Shown here piece by piece: positions 54,492 through 62,506 of a stretch of DNA of 64,000 bases. The translations under genes and the position numbers were made by a program. The stretch's first letter is position 1; each line of letters starts with the position of its first letter. The notes under the pieces are model-generated. The model saw only the letters and a program-made list of their open reading frames with translations. It was not told the DNA's origin and ran no database searches. The stretch is from an uncultured Flavobacteriales bacterium (GTDB taxonomy: Bacteria; Bacteroidota; Bacteroidia; CAIKAF01): the NCBI GenBank assembly GCA_903825395.1, contig CAIKAF010000015.1, forward strand, positions 62,001-126,000. Direction: 5' to 3'.

Positions 54492-54499
54492 TACCTTTA
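54492..54499 (+). promoter_or_regulatory. -7-like element before the 54509 gene
   Basis: TACCTTTA differs from TAnnTTTG in the last base, 9 nt before the TTG start at 54509 and 15 nt before a GTG at 54515. Confidence 0.4.
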
Positions 54500-54508
54500 T
54501 ATTTTTAA

Positions 54509-57088
54509 TTGACTGTGAACAGCATTTTACGCTTTTGTGTTATCGGGTTGATGTTGGTAGGACAACTGTGGGGGCAAACCACTGTTTTTTCGACCAATTG
54601 CGATGTTTTGGGCGGTTGGACAAACACCGGGCGGCGCTATCCTTCAAACCAGACGGGCTATAATTTTCAAGCCGTGGTTCCGGTGGTTCCGCTGAACGAC
54701 CATACTCCAGGGCCGGGCGGTGGCGTGTTTTACACCGAAGGCAATAACTTTTATCAGCAGGCAGGTTCTCAGCATTATATTTTATATCAGTTGGAATCTC
54801 CTTCCATCAATTTGACCGGATACAACGATACCCGGCTTGAATTTTTCATGCAATTGCGTTCAGAAACAGGAAACTGGGATGGGGGATATATTGAATGGAG
54901 TACCAATGGTGGAGCCAGTTGGATTTTACTGAACCAGGAGATTTGTCCCAATATGTCGTACGACGGGAACATGAGCCTAAACCCTTCTTCTACGCCCTAT
55001 TATTTTTTGACGCATCCGGCCTGGTTTAATTTCCGAACGGTTTGGACTCGGGTGCTGGTCAATGTTTCTGCCTACGATAATTTGCCCAACTGTAAGGTGC
55101 GGTTTACCTTTCACAGCGATGAAGCTGCGAACGACCGAGGCTGGGCCATTGACGACATCGCAGTGGTTAGCGTTGCTCGCATTGAAGTGCATGGAAATGG
55201 CATTAATATACCTCCGGTGGTCAATGTACCGAACGTTGCAGACAATACCGATTTTGGGCAGACCAGCATTGGCAATCCCATTATTAAAACGTTTTGGATC
55301 GTAAATCCCGGAGAAAGTCCGCTGACCTTGACAGGAACTCCTCCCGTCACCGTCACCGGGAATGGATTTTCCGTGGTATCGCAACCTTCACCTACTGTCG
55401 TACCAGCCGGAGATTCGGTATCCTTTCAGCTGCAGTTTAATCCGACTCAATTTGGATTGGTTAATGGTCAGGTGTTTATTGCGCATTCTGATTCCTACAG
55501 CGTGTGCAATCCTTTGAATCCCTTTCGTTTCAATATTCGGGGAGATGTTGTAAATACTCCGCCTACCATTCCAAATCCCCCGGCCGATACCTTTGTTTGC
55601 ATCAATTCTGGTGCCATTCAATTTTCTTTTTTAGTTCAGGATTCTGAGCAAGCGGCCGGCACCTTAACCTTGTCGGCCAGCAGCAGCAATCCCGCCTTAA
55701 TTCCCCAGGCCAACCTTGTTTTCGGAGGTTCTGGGGCCAATCGAACCTTAACTGCAAGCCCCATTGCCGGGCAAACCGGGACAACCACCATTACAGTAAC
55801 GGTGAACGACAATCAGCAAGCCAACAACACCAGCACCTACACCTTTACCATTACCGTTGGAGACCCATTGCCCCCCGTGGCGGTGTGTCAAAATGCGACT
55901 GTGAATTTAAACAGCAGCAACCAAGCCGTTTTAACCACGCAAATGATTGATGCAGGCAGCACGGACAATTGCGGAATTCAATCATTGGCGCTGAACATTT
56001 ACAACCTAGATTGCAGTCATGTGCCTCAAACGCCTATTGTTTTAACGGCTACTGATTTTCTGGGTCAAACCCACAGCTGTACGGCTACCGTAACGGTTAT
56101 TCCGGTGCCCATGAGCCATAGTGTTAGTACCTCGGGCTTCCCTTCCGGGCACGAAATCAGCTGCGCTGGAGCCAGCGATGGATTCATACAAATTCAAAGC
56201 ACGGGCGGTTGTCCTCCCTACCAGTACAATTGGATTCAAGTTCCAGGAAATTCCGGAGCTTCAGCCAACGGTTTAGCGGCTGGCACCTATTTGATATTGG
56301 TTTCAGATGCAGTGGGGCAAGTGGACAGTTTGGCGGTTACGCTGACGGAGCCTAGTCCATTGGTGGATGCCAGCACCTTTACCCAGCCAAGGTGTGCGGG
56401 CGATGCAAATGGCAGCATAAACCTTCAAGCTCAGGGGGGAAGTCCCGCCTACACGTATTCTGTTGGACCAACGTTGACGTATTTGCCGCCCAGCACAACC
56501 GCCTATTCCATTTTGGACATCAATGGTTGCATGTTGAATGGCAGCATAACCTTGACTGCTCCCAGTGCCATTGAAATCATGGCCGATCCAAAATCCTTTG
56601 CCTTAAATTGCGGGGAATCTGTTGAGCTCAATTTCGGGGTTTCAGGAGGCAATGGAGACTATCGATTTGATTGGAATCCAGCTCAAATTGTTTCCTGTAC
56701 CGATTGTCAAAATCCTATCATTAAACCCACTGACAATACTCAATTGTCGTTGGTGGTGACAGATTCCTTGGGCTGCGAAAGTTCCACTGCCTTTTTGTTT
56801 GAAATTGCTTGTGCCGTGTACGTTCCCAACACCTTTACGCCCAATGGGGATGGATTAAACGATATTTTTTATGTGGTGGCTGGCGGTGCCAAGGATTTTT
56901 CTCTCATCATCCACGACCGTTGGGGCAATCAGGTGTTTGAATCGGACGACCTACAAAAAGGCTGGAACGGCCGAGCTGCCGATGGCAGTCCTTACATGCC
57001 CGGAATTTACGCCTACCAGTTAATACTAACCTTACCTGGAGCGCATAAACAAGAAGAGCGGTATGGTTTTGTATATCTATCTCGGTAG
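54509..57088 (+). CDS. Large adhesin-like T9SS type B (gliding-motility C-terminal) protein
   Basis: The 859-aa protein has a non-ATG start: TTG 54509 or GTG 54515, both before the signal peptide (FCVIGLMLVGQLWGQ). Parts in order: a MAM/choice-of-anchor-like sandwich with DDIAVVSVARIEVHG, an HYDIN-like beta repeat (TDFGQTSIGNPIIKTFWI), cadherin-like Ig repeats (about 330-480), SprB-type repeats (ISCAGASDGFIQIQSTGGCPPY; PRCAGDANGSINLQAQGG) and the type B sorting domain (YVPNTFTPNGDGLNDIFYV; IHDRWGNQVFESDD). It is a surface-exposed binding protein exported by the T9SS. Confidence 0.9.
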   Translation: MTVNSILRFCVIGLMLVGQLWGQTTVFSTNCDVLGGWTNTGRRYPSNQTGYNFQAVVPVVPLNDHTPGPGGGVFYTEGNNFYQQAGSQHYILYQLESPSINLTGYNDTRLEFFMQLRSETGNWDGGYIEWSTNGGASWILLNQEICPNMSYDGNMSLNPSSTPYYFLTHPAWFNFRTVWTRVLVNVSAYDNLPNCKVRFTFHSDEAANDRGWAIDDIAVVSVARIEVHGNGINIPPVVNVPNVADNTDFGQTSIGNPIIKTFWIVNPGESPLTLTGTPPVTVTGNGFSVVSQPSPTVVPAGDSVSFQLQFNPTQFGLVNGQVFIAHSDSYSVCNPLNPFRFNIRGDVVNTPPTIPNPPADTFVCINSGAIQFSFLVQDSEQAAGTLTLSASSSNPALIPQANLVFGGSGANRTLTASPIAGQTGTTTITVTVNDNQQANNTSTYTFTITVGDPLPPVAVCQNATVNLNSSNQAVLTTQMIDAGSTDNCGIQSLALNIYNLDCSHVPQTPIVLTATDFLGQTHSCTATVTVIPVPMSHSVSTSGFPSGHEISCAGASDGFIQIQSTGGCPPYQYNWIQVPGNSGASANGLAAGTYLILVSDAVGQVDSLAVTLTEPSPLVDASTFTQPRCAGDANGSINLQAQGGSPAYTYSVGPTLTYLPPSTTAYSILDINGCMLNGSITLTAPSAIEIMADPKSFALNCGESVELNFGVSGGNGDYRFDWNPAQIVSCTDCQNPIIKPTDNTQLSLVVTDSLGCESSTAFLFEIACAVYVPNTFTPNGDGLNDIFYVVAGGAKDFSLIIHDRWGNQVFESDDLQKGWNGRAADGSPYMPGIYAYQLILTLPGAHKQEERYGFVYLSR

Positions 57089-57145
57089 ATTTGGCGAAAC
57101 TTACCTGTAGAGTTCCTCTCTCCTTTTTGGTTCTAAATCTACCCC

Positions 57146-57194
57146 GCCTGATTAATGGGCTTTAAACCAGAATTTCAACGCTTACATGGCTGCC
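57146..57194 (+). repeat. Decayed copy of the 3' end of the neighbouring outer-membrane gene
   Basis: These 49 bp match 57622-57670, the 3' end of the 57638-58366 gene and its flank, at roughly 39 of 49 positions without gaps (shared start GCCTGATTAA, shared CTTTAAA and CAGAATT). On the minus strand the copy has a stop where the gene encodes Val of HVSVGILF, so it cannot be a functional C-terminus. The two copies bracket the 154-bp tandem array. Confidence 0.6.
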
Positions 57195-57200
57195 TTTGTG

Positions 57201-57600
57201 ATGAAAAATTGGCCGTTGTGCTTGGACGTTTTATTTACCGCCAAGCACTCAAAGTCGGCGCAACGGGCACAGAGGATTTGGAGTTGAATGAAGTGCGGTG
57301 TCGATCAACACCAAAATCTTTGTGAACTTCGCGGCTCCCATGGTGGACTTTTTGATGAAAAATTGGCCATTATGCCTTGACGTTTTTTTTACCGATAAGC
57401 ACTCCAAGTCGGCGCAAAGGGCACAGAGGACATGGAGTTGAATGAAGTGCGGTGTCAATTAACATCCAAATCTTTGTGAACTTCGCGGCTCCCATGGTGG
57501 ACTTTGTGGTAAAAAATTGGCCGTTGTACCTTGACGTTTTTTTTAACGCAAAGCACTCAAAGTCGGCGCAAAGGGCACAGAGGAGATGCCGTGTGGCGAG
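57201..57600. repeat. Three-unit tandem repeat, 154-bp period
   Basis: The landmark AATTGGCC occurs at 57207, 57361 and 57515, exactly 154 bp apart. Each unit continues with a CTTGACG-TTTT block, GCACT(C)AAAGTCGGCGCAA, GGGCACAGAGGA and GAACTTCGCGGCTCCCATGG. The third unit is cut after GCACAGAGGAGATG. The GCGCAAAGGGCACAGAGG block recalls 'GCGCAAAGG'-type intergenic repeats common in Bacteroidota. The ORFs at 57249 and 57370 (LCALCADLECL) are translations of the array. This fills the 549-bp gap between the T9SS cargo and the outer-membrane gene. Confidence 0.85.
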
Positions 57601-57637
57601 AATGCGCAAGTCTTCCTCTCCGCCTGATTAAAAAGCT

Positions 57638-58366
57638 TTAAAACAGAATTCCCACGCTAACATGGATGGTATTTAACCGGGAATTCCCGGGGTTGTTCCA
57701 TGCATCGCCCACCATAAACGGATAGGCATTGGAGGCCAAAATAGAAGAGAGTCCGCCGCTGTAGCCAACCTGAAACGACAATGCGGTTTGTTCATGGAAA
57801 TAATACAAAAAACCCGCATCGCCATAAATCCCAACCCAAGCGGAATTCAGGTACGGATTTCCGTCTTCATCGGCGCCATTTCCCGGAGCATCCTCTCGAT
57901 GTACCGAAGAATTCAACAGGAAATGAGAATTCAATCCGGCACGAAATACCACCGACCATTTATCGGCGATGCGTCCGGTACGCATGGTTAATCCAAACGG
58001 CACATTCAAGTATTGAGCCGTAAAGACAGTATTTACCAACTTGGGGCTGGCAGCGGCCGAATCCCTGAACTGAATTCCAAACGACCTGAATTCATGAAAT
58101 ACTCCGGAGTGCAACAACACATTGGGGGTTATTCCAAATTCGGCATTTAGTCCATAGGCAAATCCAGGCCGCATGCCTAGATCTGAAAACCCGGCCTGCT
58201 CATGTTCTGTCCACTGAAAAAGGCCCTTAGCCTGAAAGCCTGCATGGAAAATTCGACGCCGTTCCGCATTCGAGGACTCTGCATTTTGAGCGTAGCCGGT
58301 AGAATAACCCAACAGGCTAAGTAGGAAAAGTGTACTTTTGACTGCAATGATGCCTCTTACTTTCAT
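57638..58366 (-). CDS. Outer-membrane beta-barrel protein (porin-like), unknown role
   Basis: The 242-aa protein has a signal peptide (FLLSLLGYSTGYAQ) and an 8-strand-type barrel (FHAGFQAKGLFQW; LNVPFGLTMRTG; VGIYGDAGFLYYF) ending in the classical aromatic terminus HVSVGILF. It resembles small Bacteroidota porin/PorT-like barrels, though I cannot assign it to PorT. The ATG at 58366 shares the palindrome CATG with the likely gldB start on the other strand. Confidence 0.8.
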   Translation of the reverse strand: MKVRGIIAVKSTLFLLSLLGYSTGYAQNAESSNAERRRIFHAGFQAKGLFQWTEHEQAGFSDLGMRPGFAYGLNAEFGITPNVLLHSGVFHEFRSFGIQFRDSAAASPKLVNTVFTAQYLNVPFGLTMRTGRIADKWSVVFRAGLNSHFLLNSSVHREDAPGNGADEDGNPYLNSAWVGIYGDAGFLYYFHEQTALSFQVGYSGGLSSILASNAYPFMVGDAWNNPGNSRLNTIHVSVGILF

Positions 58367-59378
58367 GGTTGCAACGATTCAAAGATTTCCTCCAATATTA
58401 CTTCTTTTTTTGCTGTTTGGTTGTGGTGGCTCCCAACCTGATGTTGAAAAAATCAATCTGAATCTGAGTTTTGATCGGATTTTGTTGGATTCCTATTCCA
58501 ATCCTAGGCAACTGGATTCAGCATTAAACTCCATTGCGGAACGGCATCCGGATTTTTTTCCGGCGTATGGAGGACCCGTTTTGGGACTTTTTGTTGGTTT
58601 AGATAGCGTTCCGCCTGCGGCAGTGTGGTCAAGGTATTATTTTGATCCTCAGGTTAAAGCGCTTCGGGACTCGGTCAACAATCGGTTTGAGGACTTTGAA
58701 CCAGAGAAAAAGGAAATAGAGCAGGCCTTAAAACTGTATTCCTATCATTTTCCCTCCAAGAAAATTCCAGATGTTTTTTTCTTTTTGGGGGGCTTCAATT
58801 ATACGGTTGTTGCGCTTGAAACTTCCATTGGAATTGCTCCCGACCAGTATTTAGGTCCGGCTTCTGAATATTATGCGCATTTACCCGCCTACATCCGGCG
58901 CAAAAAAGATCCTTCCCTGTTGCCGGTAGATGTACTTAAGGGTTGGCTGGAATCTGAAATTATGGCCGATTCAATGGCCTTACCTGTAACATTGTTGGAC
59001 CACATCATTCAATTTGGTAAGGTTTGGTCTGTAGCCAAGCGCTGCTTTCCTGAAGTTTCCGACTCCATTATTTCAGGATTTTCCCAGCAGCAATTGGAAT
59101 TCTGTTCTGAGCATGAATTCCTGATTTGGAACAGCTTAATTCAAGACCAGAAATTATACACCAAAGACCCCCGCATCATTTCGAAATTTATGAACGAGGC
59201 TCCATTTTCACCCGGGATGCCCGCTGAATCTCCCGGGAAAGCAGCCATTTGGATTGGCTGGAGAATTGTAGAATCGTTCCTAGAACGAAATCCAACTGAA
59301 TTCCAACACTTGTTTACAGCTGCCTGCGCGCCCGAAAAACTACTTCAAAAATCCGGATTTAAACCTACAAAGCCATGA
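58365..59378 (+). CDS. gldB: Gliding motility lipoprotein GldB
   Basis: I choose the ATG at 58365 (MVATIQRFPPILLLFLLFGCGG, lipobox Cys about residue 20), giving 337 aa; the track start at 58338 adds residues overlapping the divergent gene. Conserved GldB blocks are LSFDRILLDSYS, HPDFFPAYGG, SIGIAPDQYLG and, near the end, FMNEAPFSPGMPAESPGKAAIWIGW. GldB is a lipoprotein required for gliding in Flavobacterium johnsoniae; its biochemical role is unsettled. gldC follows with a 4-nt ATGA overlap, as in flavobacteria. Confidence 0.92.
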   Translation: MVATIQRFPPILLLFLLFGCGGSQPDVEKINLNLSFDRILLDSYSNPRQLDSALNSIAERHPDFFPAYGGPVLGLFVGLDSVPPAAVWSRYYFDPQVKALRDSVNNRFEDFEPEKKEIEQALKLYSYHFPSKKIPDVFFFLGGFNYTVVALETSIGIAPDQYLGPASEYYAHLPAYIRRKKDPSLLPVDVLKGWLESEIMADSMALPVTLLDHIIQFGKVWSVAKRCFPEVSDSIISGFSQQQLEFCSEHEFLIWNSLIQDQKLYTKDPRIISKFMNEAPFSPGMPAESPGKAAIWIGWRIVESFLERNPTEFQHLFTAACAPEKLLQKSGFKPTKP

Positions 59379-59731
59379 ATTCCAAAGATATAGCTCATGA
59401 ATCTGAAATCCGATTGACCGTTGGTTTAGACCAACATAGAAATCCCATTCGCCTTTCATGGACAGCAGAGGAAGGCGGTATAGAACCCAACCGTGAGGTC
59501 AAAGCATTCTTTCTTACCACCTGGGATAAAAAAGAGAACAACAGCATGCGGATGGACTTATGGACCACCGAGTTTATGGTTGACGAAATGCAAACCCTGG
59601 TGTTTCAACACTTAATGTCGTTAGCAGATGTAGTGCAGCGCAGTACCGGTGATGAGGTAGCCGCGCATGAGATGCGAACCTTTGCGAACCAACTGCATCA
59701 AACCATGAAAAGTAGAGAAGAAAATCTGTAA
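59375..59731 (+). CDS. gldC: Gliding motility protein GldC
   Basis: The 118-aa protein has the GldC pattern: SEIRLTVGLDQHRNPIRLSWTAEEGGIE, FFLTTWDKKENNSMRMDLWT and FMVDEMQTLVFQHL. No signal peptide is seen, so it is cytoplasmic. In F. johnsoniae gldC lies directly after gldB and makes gliding more efficient; its mechanism is unknown. The 4-nt overlap with gldB confirms an operon. Confidence 0.93.
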   Translation: MNSKDIAHESEIRLTVGLDQHRNPIRLSWTAEEGGIEPNREVKAFFLTTWDKKENNSMRMDLWTTEFMVDEMQTLVFQHLMSLADVVQRSTGDEVAAHEMRTFANQLHQTMKSREENL

Positions 59732-59768
59732 GCAAATAGAAACAGAAAGAATCGGATTGGAATTGTTC

Positions 59769-59776
59769 TACATTTG
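59769..59776 (+). promoter_or_regulatory. -7 element upstream of the small gene before dabA
   Basis: TACATTTG matches TAnnTTTG. It ends 2 nt before the ATG at 59779 and 11 nt before the ATG at 59788, which favours 59788 as the start if a leader is present. It is the only good promoter I see for the dab operon. Confidence 0.45.
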
Positions 59777-59778
59777 GT

Positions 59779-60174
59779 ATGTTGTTTATGAAGGCAAAGC
59801 AATTGATATTAACCTCTAGACTTTTGCTGTCGGTAGTTATGGCTAGAATTCTATTTCTAGCTGTAGTAGGGTTTATATCGAGTCCCACTGAGCTTTCCGC
59901 ATTTGAACGCAACTCCATTACAGAAACAACCGAAAATTTCGGTGATTTCTTTTCTGTTGTTCAATTTGCTGAACTTAGTACGGAAAAAGAGGTAGATGAA
60001 TCCATTAACCATGAAGGAGGGCTATCCCATCATTTCTTAGCGCCTCAAAAAGGTTCAACAACCATTTCCGTTCCGAAGACTCCGGCCTCAGTCATTGATA
60101 AACTTAGGCTGTCTTTTCTTTCTGTTCGGCTATCATTTATTATTTATTGCCATCAATTGAAGGTGTATTGTTGA
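59779..60174 (+). CDS. Small protein of unknown function upstream of dabA
   Basis: The ORF gives 131 aa (128 from the ATG at 59788). An N-terminal hydrophobic segment (LLLSVVMARILFLAVVGFISS) looks like a signal or membrane anchor. The middle is acidic and polar (FFSVVQFAELSTEKEVDESINHEG). The C-terminus holds a second, weaker hydrophobic stretch (LSFLSVRLSFIIYCH). I do not recognise it. It has a -7 element just upstream and ends 43 bp before dabA on the same strand, so it probably shares the transcript. It could instead be a chance ORF. Confidence 0.5.
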   Translation: MLFMKAKQLILTSRLLLSVVMARILFLAVVGFISSPTELSAFERNSITETTENFGDFFSVVQFAELSTEKEVDESINHEGGLSHHFLAPQKGSTTISVPKTPASVIDKLRLSFLSVRLSFIIYCHQLKVYC

Positions 60175-60217
60175 GCATCGAACGTATTGTTTTGATGTTA
60201 AACCTAACCTTTAAATT

Positions 60218-62506
60218 ATGTCCATACATGTTGTGGGTACAACCTCTTATAAGGTTATATCCAATCTTAAAAAACACTTGCCTTCTCAGGCGCCCTTGCC
60301 TTTTTTTGTTCACCACAATCCTTTGCACGCTTGGCAACACTTAAGATTTGACCAGGCCATTGATGAAGCAAATTCGACTCTAGGAATTTGTGGATATATG
60401 CCTCTGAGCTTTTATAAAAAGGAATATACCGAAGGCCGTATCTTAGCCCAAGACCTTGAAAAGGCTTACCTTAAAATTACAGGGAAGCCTACCACTGCTG
60501 CAGATTGGGAATGGCTTTTTACCGAACAAAATCCTGTCCAATCTTTGAATCAAATCATGGGAAGGTGGCAAATGGAAAGGAATTTTCACCTTCAAAAACA
60601 CAGCCATGCCATCCTATTCCGTTGGATAAGCGCCTATTTAGACCAAGGCATCTCGTTTTCCCCATTTGACCAAACCCATGGCTTTTTCAATGCGTTGCTT
60701 GATCTGCAAAAAAAGAGTGGGATGCCCCTGTTTAAAAACCTTAAGAATGAAGATTGGAAGATGGGGTTCAATGATTTGGACGCTCTACTTGCTCGAATTG
60801 TAGGCCCTGAAGAATTTTTTGAGCCCTATTTGTACAACCAACAATTTGCGCACCCAGGGTGGTCTGGGATGGTAACCTACCTCGAGAAAAATCCAGAGGT
60901 GTTTGGGCGGCACATTCAAATTTCATTGCAGGAATTCATTACGGTTGAATGTCTATTGGAATTGGATTTATTGATCGGAAAATTTGGAGCGGATTTTAAA
61001 CCTCTGATGCAGGATGGAAGCCCAATCCTTAAAACACAAAAGGAATATAGGCTTGCACCTGAATTTATTTGGCTAACTGCCATGGAATCTGCACTCCAAG
61101 ATTCAATGATTGAGCAATTGTGCACCCATGCTTCACCTTTAAATCAACCGGTCAAATTTGAAGCGTTTTTTTGCATTGACGACAGAGAATGTTCCATCCG
61201 AAGGCATTTGGAAAATTCCTTGTCCTCTATTCGCACTTGGGGGACACCCGGATTTTTTCATTTGCCTCTGGTATATAAAAAACACCCCTCGGCAACCGCA
61301 GATAAAGTGTGCCCCTTACCAATGTCACCTGAAATTCAAGCCGACAACAAAAAAGAGGATGCATCAAACGGCTCGAACCCATTTTCTGAATGGTGGAAAT
61401 TGCTTTCCAATGCCTTTTTACCCCAAAAAATAAATGCCTCGGTCGATTCTTTTGATTTTAGTTCTGAACACATCGACTTCAACCTAAACCCTGAACAGAA
61501 TCCCCAGTATTATGCCGACCGAATCGCTCAGTTATTTCTGACCTCTGGACTTACAGAAACAAAGGCGAAGCTAATCTATTTAATTGGGCATGGGGCAAGC
61601 AGCACCAACAATCCGTATTACGCAGGGTACGATTGCGGTGCCTGCAGCGGAAGGCCCGGTTCGGTAAATGCCACACTGGCGGCGCGATTATTAAATATGC
61701 CTTCCATTCGAATCGAATTAAAGCGCAAAGGAATCCAACTGGCAGATGAGCTTTATTTTATAGGTGCCCTACACGATACTACTCGAGACCGAATTCGCTT
61801 TTTTGATACAAGCTCCATTCCTCAAAATTTACGAAAGCTACACCTAGAGTTTACAGCGCATTTTGAATCTGCCCTACTAAAAAATGCACATGAACGCGCT
61901 CTGCTTCTGGATGCGCGAAAAAACACCCCTGCAAAATCACATCAACACATCCAATCCAGAGCATGGGCCTTGTTTGAACCTCGCCCCGAATGGAACCATG
62001 CCCGAAATGCCTTTTGCATTGTTGGTCCACGAAGCGAAACCAAAGGATTAAACCTTGACCGTAGAGCCTTTTTGCAATCGTATGATCCCAGATTTGATAT
62101 TGAGGGCAATGTATTGCAGCAAATTTTACAGGCATTGGTACCTGTTTGTGGTGGAATAAACCTGGAATATTATTTTTCGACCGTTGATCCCTTACGGCTG
62201 GGTGCAGGCTCTAAACTGCCCCACAATGTGGTCGGTCTTTTTGGAGTTGCCAACGGAGTTGGAGGTGACCTGCGAACAGGTTTACCCGAACAAATGATTA
62301 CCAAGCACCAAGCGGTAAGGCTAACCTGCATTATTTTTCAAGATCCGCTTATCATTCAAAAGGTATTGGATTTGAATGAAAACCTGAAAAATTGGTTTGA
62401 CAAGGAGTGGATTTTGCTCTTTGCCATTCATCCGGATACCCGAGAACCATCGGAATTCAGACGTGGAACGTTTAACCAAAATCTAAGCACAGATGGAAAC
62501 CATTGA
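60218..62506 (+). CDS. dabA: DabA (DUF2309) subunit of an inorganic-carbon uptake complex
   Basis: The 762-aa protein carries the carbonic-anhydrase-like zinc site described for DabA: Cys319 and Asp321 in FFCIDDRECSIRRHLE, His458 in LIGHGASSTNNPYYAG, and Cys473 in DCGACSGRPGSVNA. The 15-residue spacing between His and Cys equals that of the characterised Halothiobacillus protein (H524/C539). DabA pairs with a NuoL-like membrane subunit to hydrate CO2 to bicarbonate one-way, driven by a cation gradient. The ORF overlaps that subunit gene by 14 nt. No RuBisCO or carboxysome genes are present, so it most likely feeds bicarbonate to anaplerotic carboxylases. Confidence 0.93.
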   Translation: MSIHVVGTTSYKVISNLKKHLPSQAPLPFFVHHNPLHAWQHLRFDQAIDEANSTLGICGYMPLSFYKKEYTEGRILAQDLEKAYLKITGKPTTAADWEWLFTEQNPVQSLNQIMGRWQMERNFHLQKHSHAILFRWISAYLDQGISFSPFDQTHGFFNALLDLQKKSGMPLFKNLKNEDWKMGFNDLDALLARIVGPEEFFEPYLYNQQFAHPGWSGMVTYLEKNPEVFGRHIQISLQEFITVECLLELDLLIGKFGADFKPLMQDGSPILKTQKEYRLAPEFIWLTAMESALQDSMIEQLCTHASPLNQPVKFEAFFCIDDRECSIRRHLENSLSSIRTWGTPGFFHLPLVYKKHPSATADKVCPLPMSPEIQADNKKEDASNGSNPFSEWWKLLSNAFLPQKINASVDSFDFSSEHIDFNLNPEQNPQYYADRIAQLFLTSGLTETKAKLIYLIGHGASSTNNPYYAGYDCGACSGRPGSVNATLAARLLNMPSIRIELKRKGIQLADELYFIGALHDTTRDRIRFFDTSSIPQNLRKLHLEFTAHFESALLKNAHERALLLDARKNTPAKSHQHIQSRAWALFEPRPEWNHARNAFCIVGPRSETKGLNLDRRAFLQSYDPRFDIEGNVLQQILQALVPVCGGINLEYYFSTVDPLRLGAGSKLPHNVVGLFGVANGVGGDLRTGLPEQMITKHQAVRLTCIIFQDPLIIQKVLDLNENLKNWFDKEWILLFAIHPDTREPSEFRRGTFNQNLSTDGNH

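Noticed and set aside
57249-57609. ORFs of 69 and 79 aa with LCALCADLE/FECF repeats
   Set aside because: They are translations of the 154-bp tandem array.
58420-58436. GGTGGCTCCCAA inside gldB as a sixth repeat core
   Set aside because: Only the 12-base core matches; there are no complementary arms and it is within the gldB coding sequence.
60140-60344. Short ORFs on both strands over the dabA start
   Set aside because: They are shadows of dabA; its conserved N-terminus at 60218 explains the coding signal.
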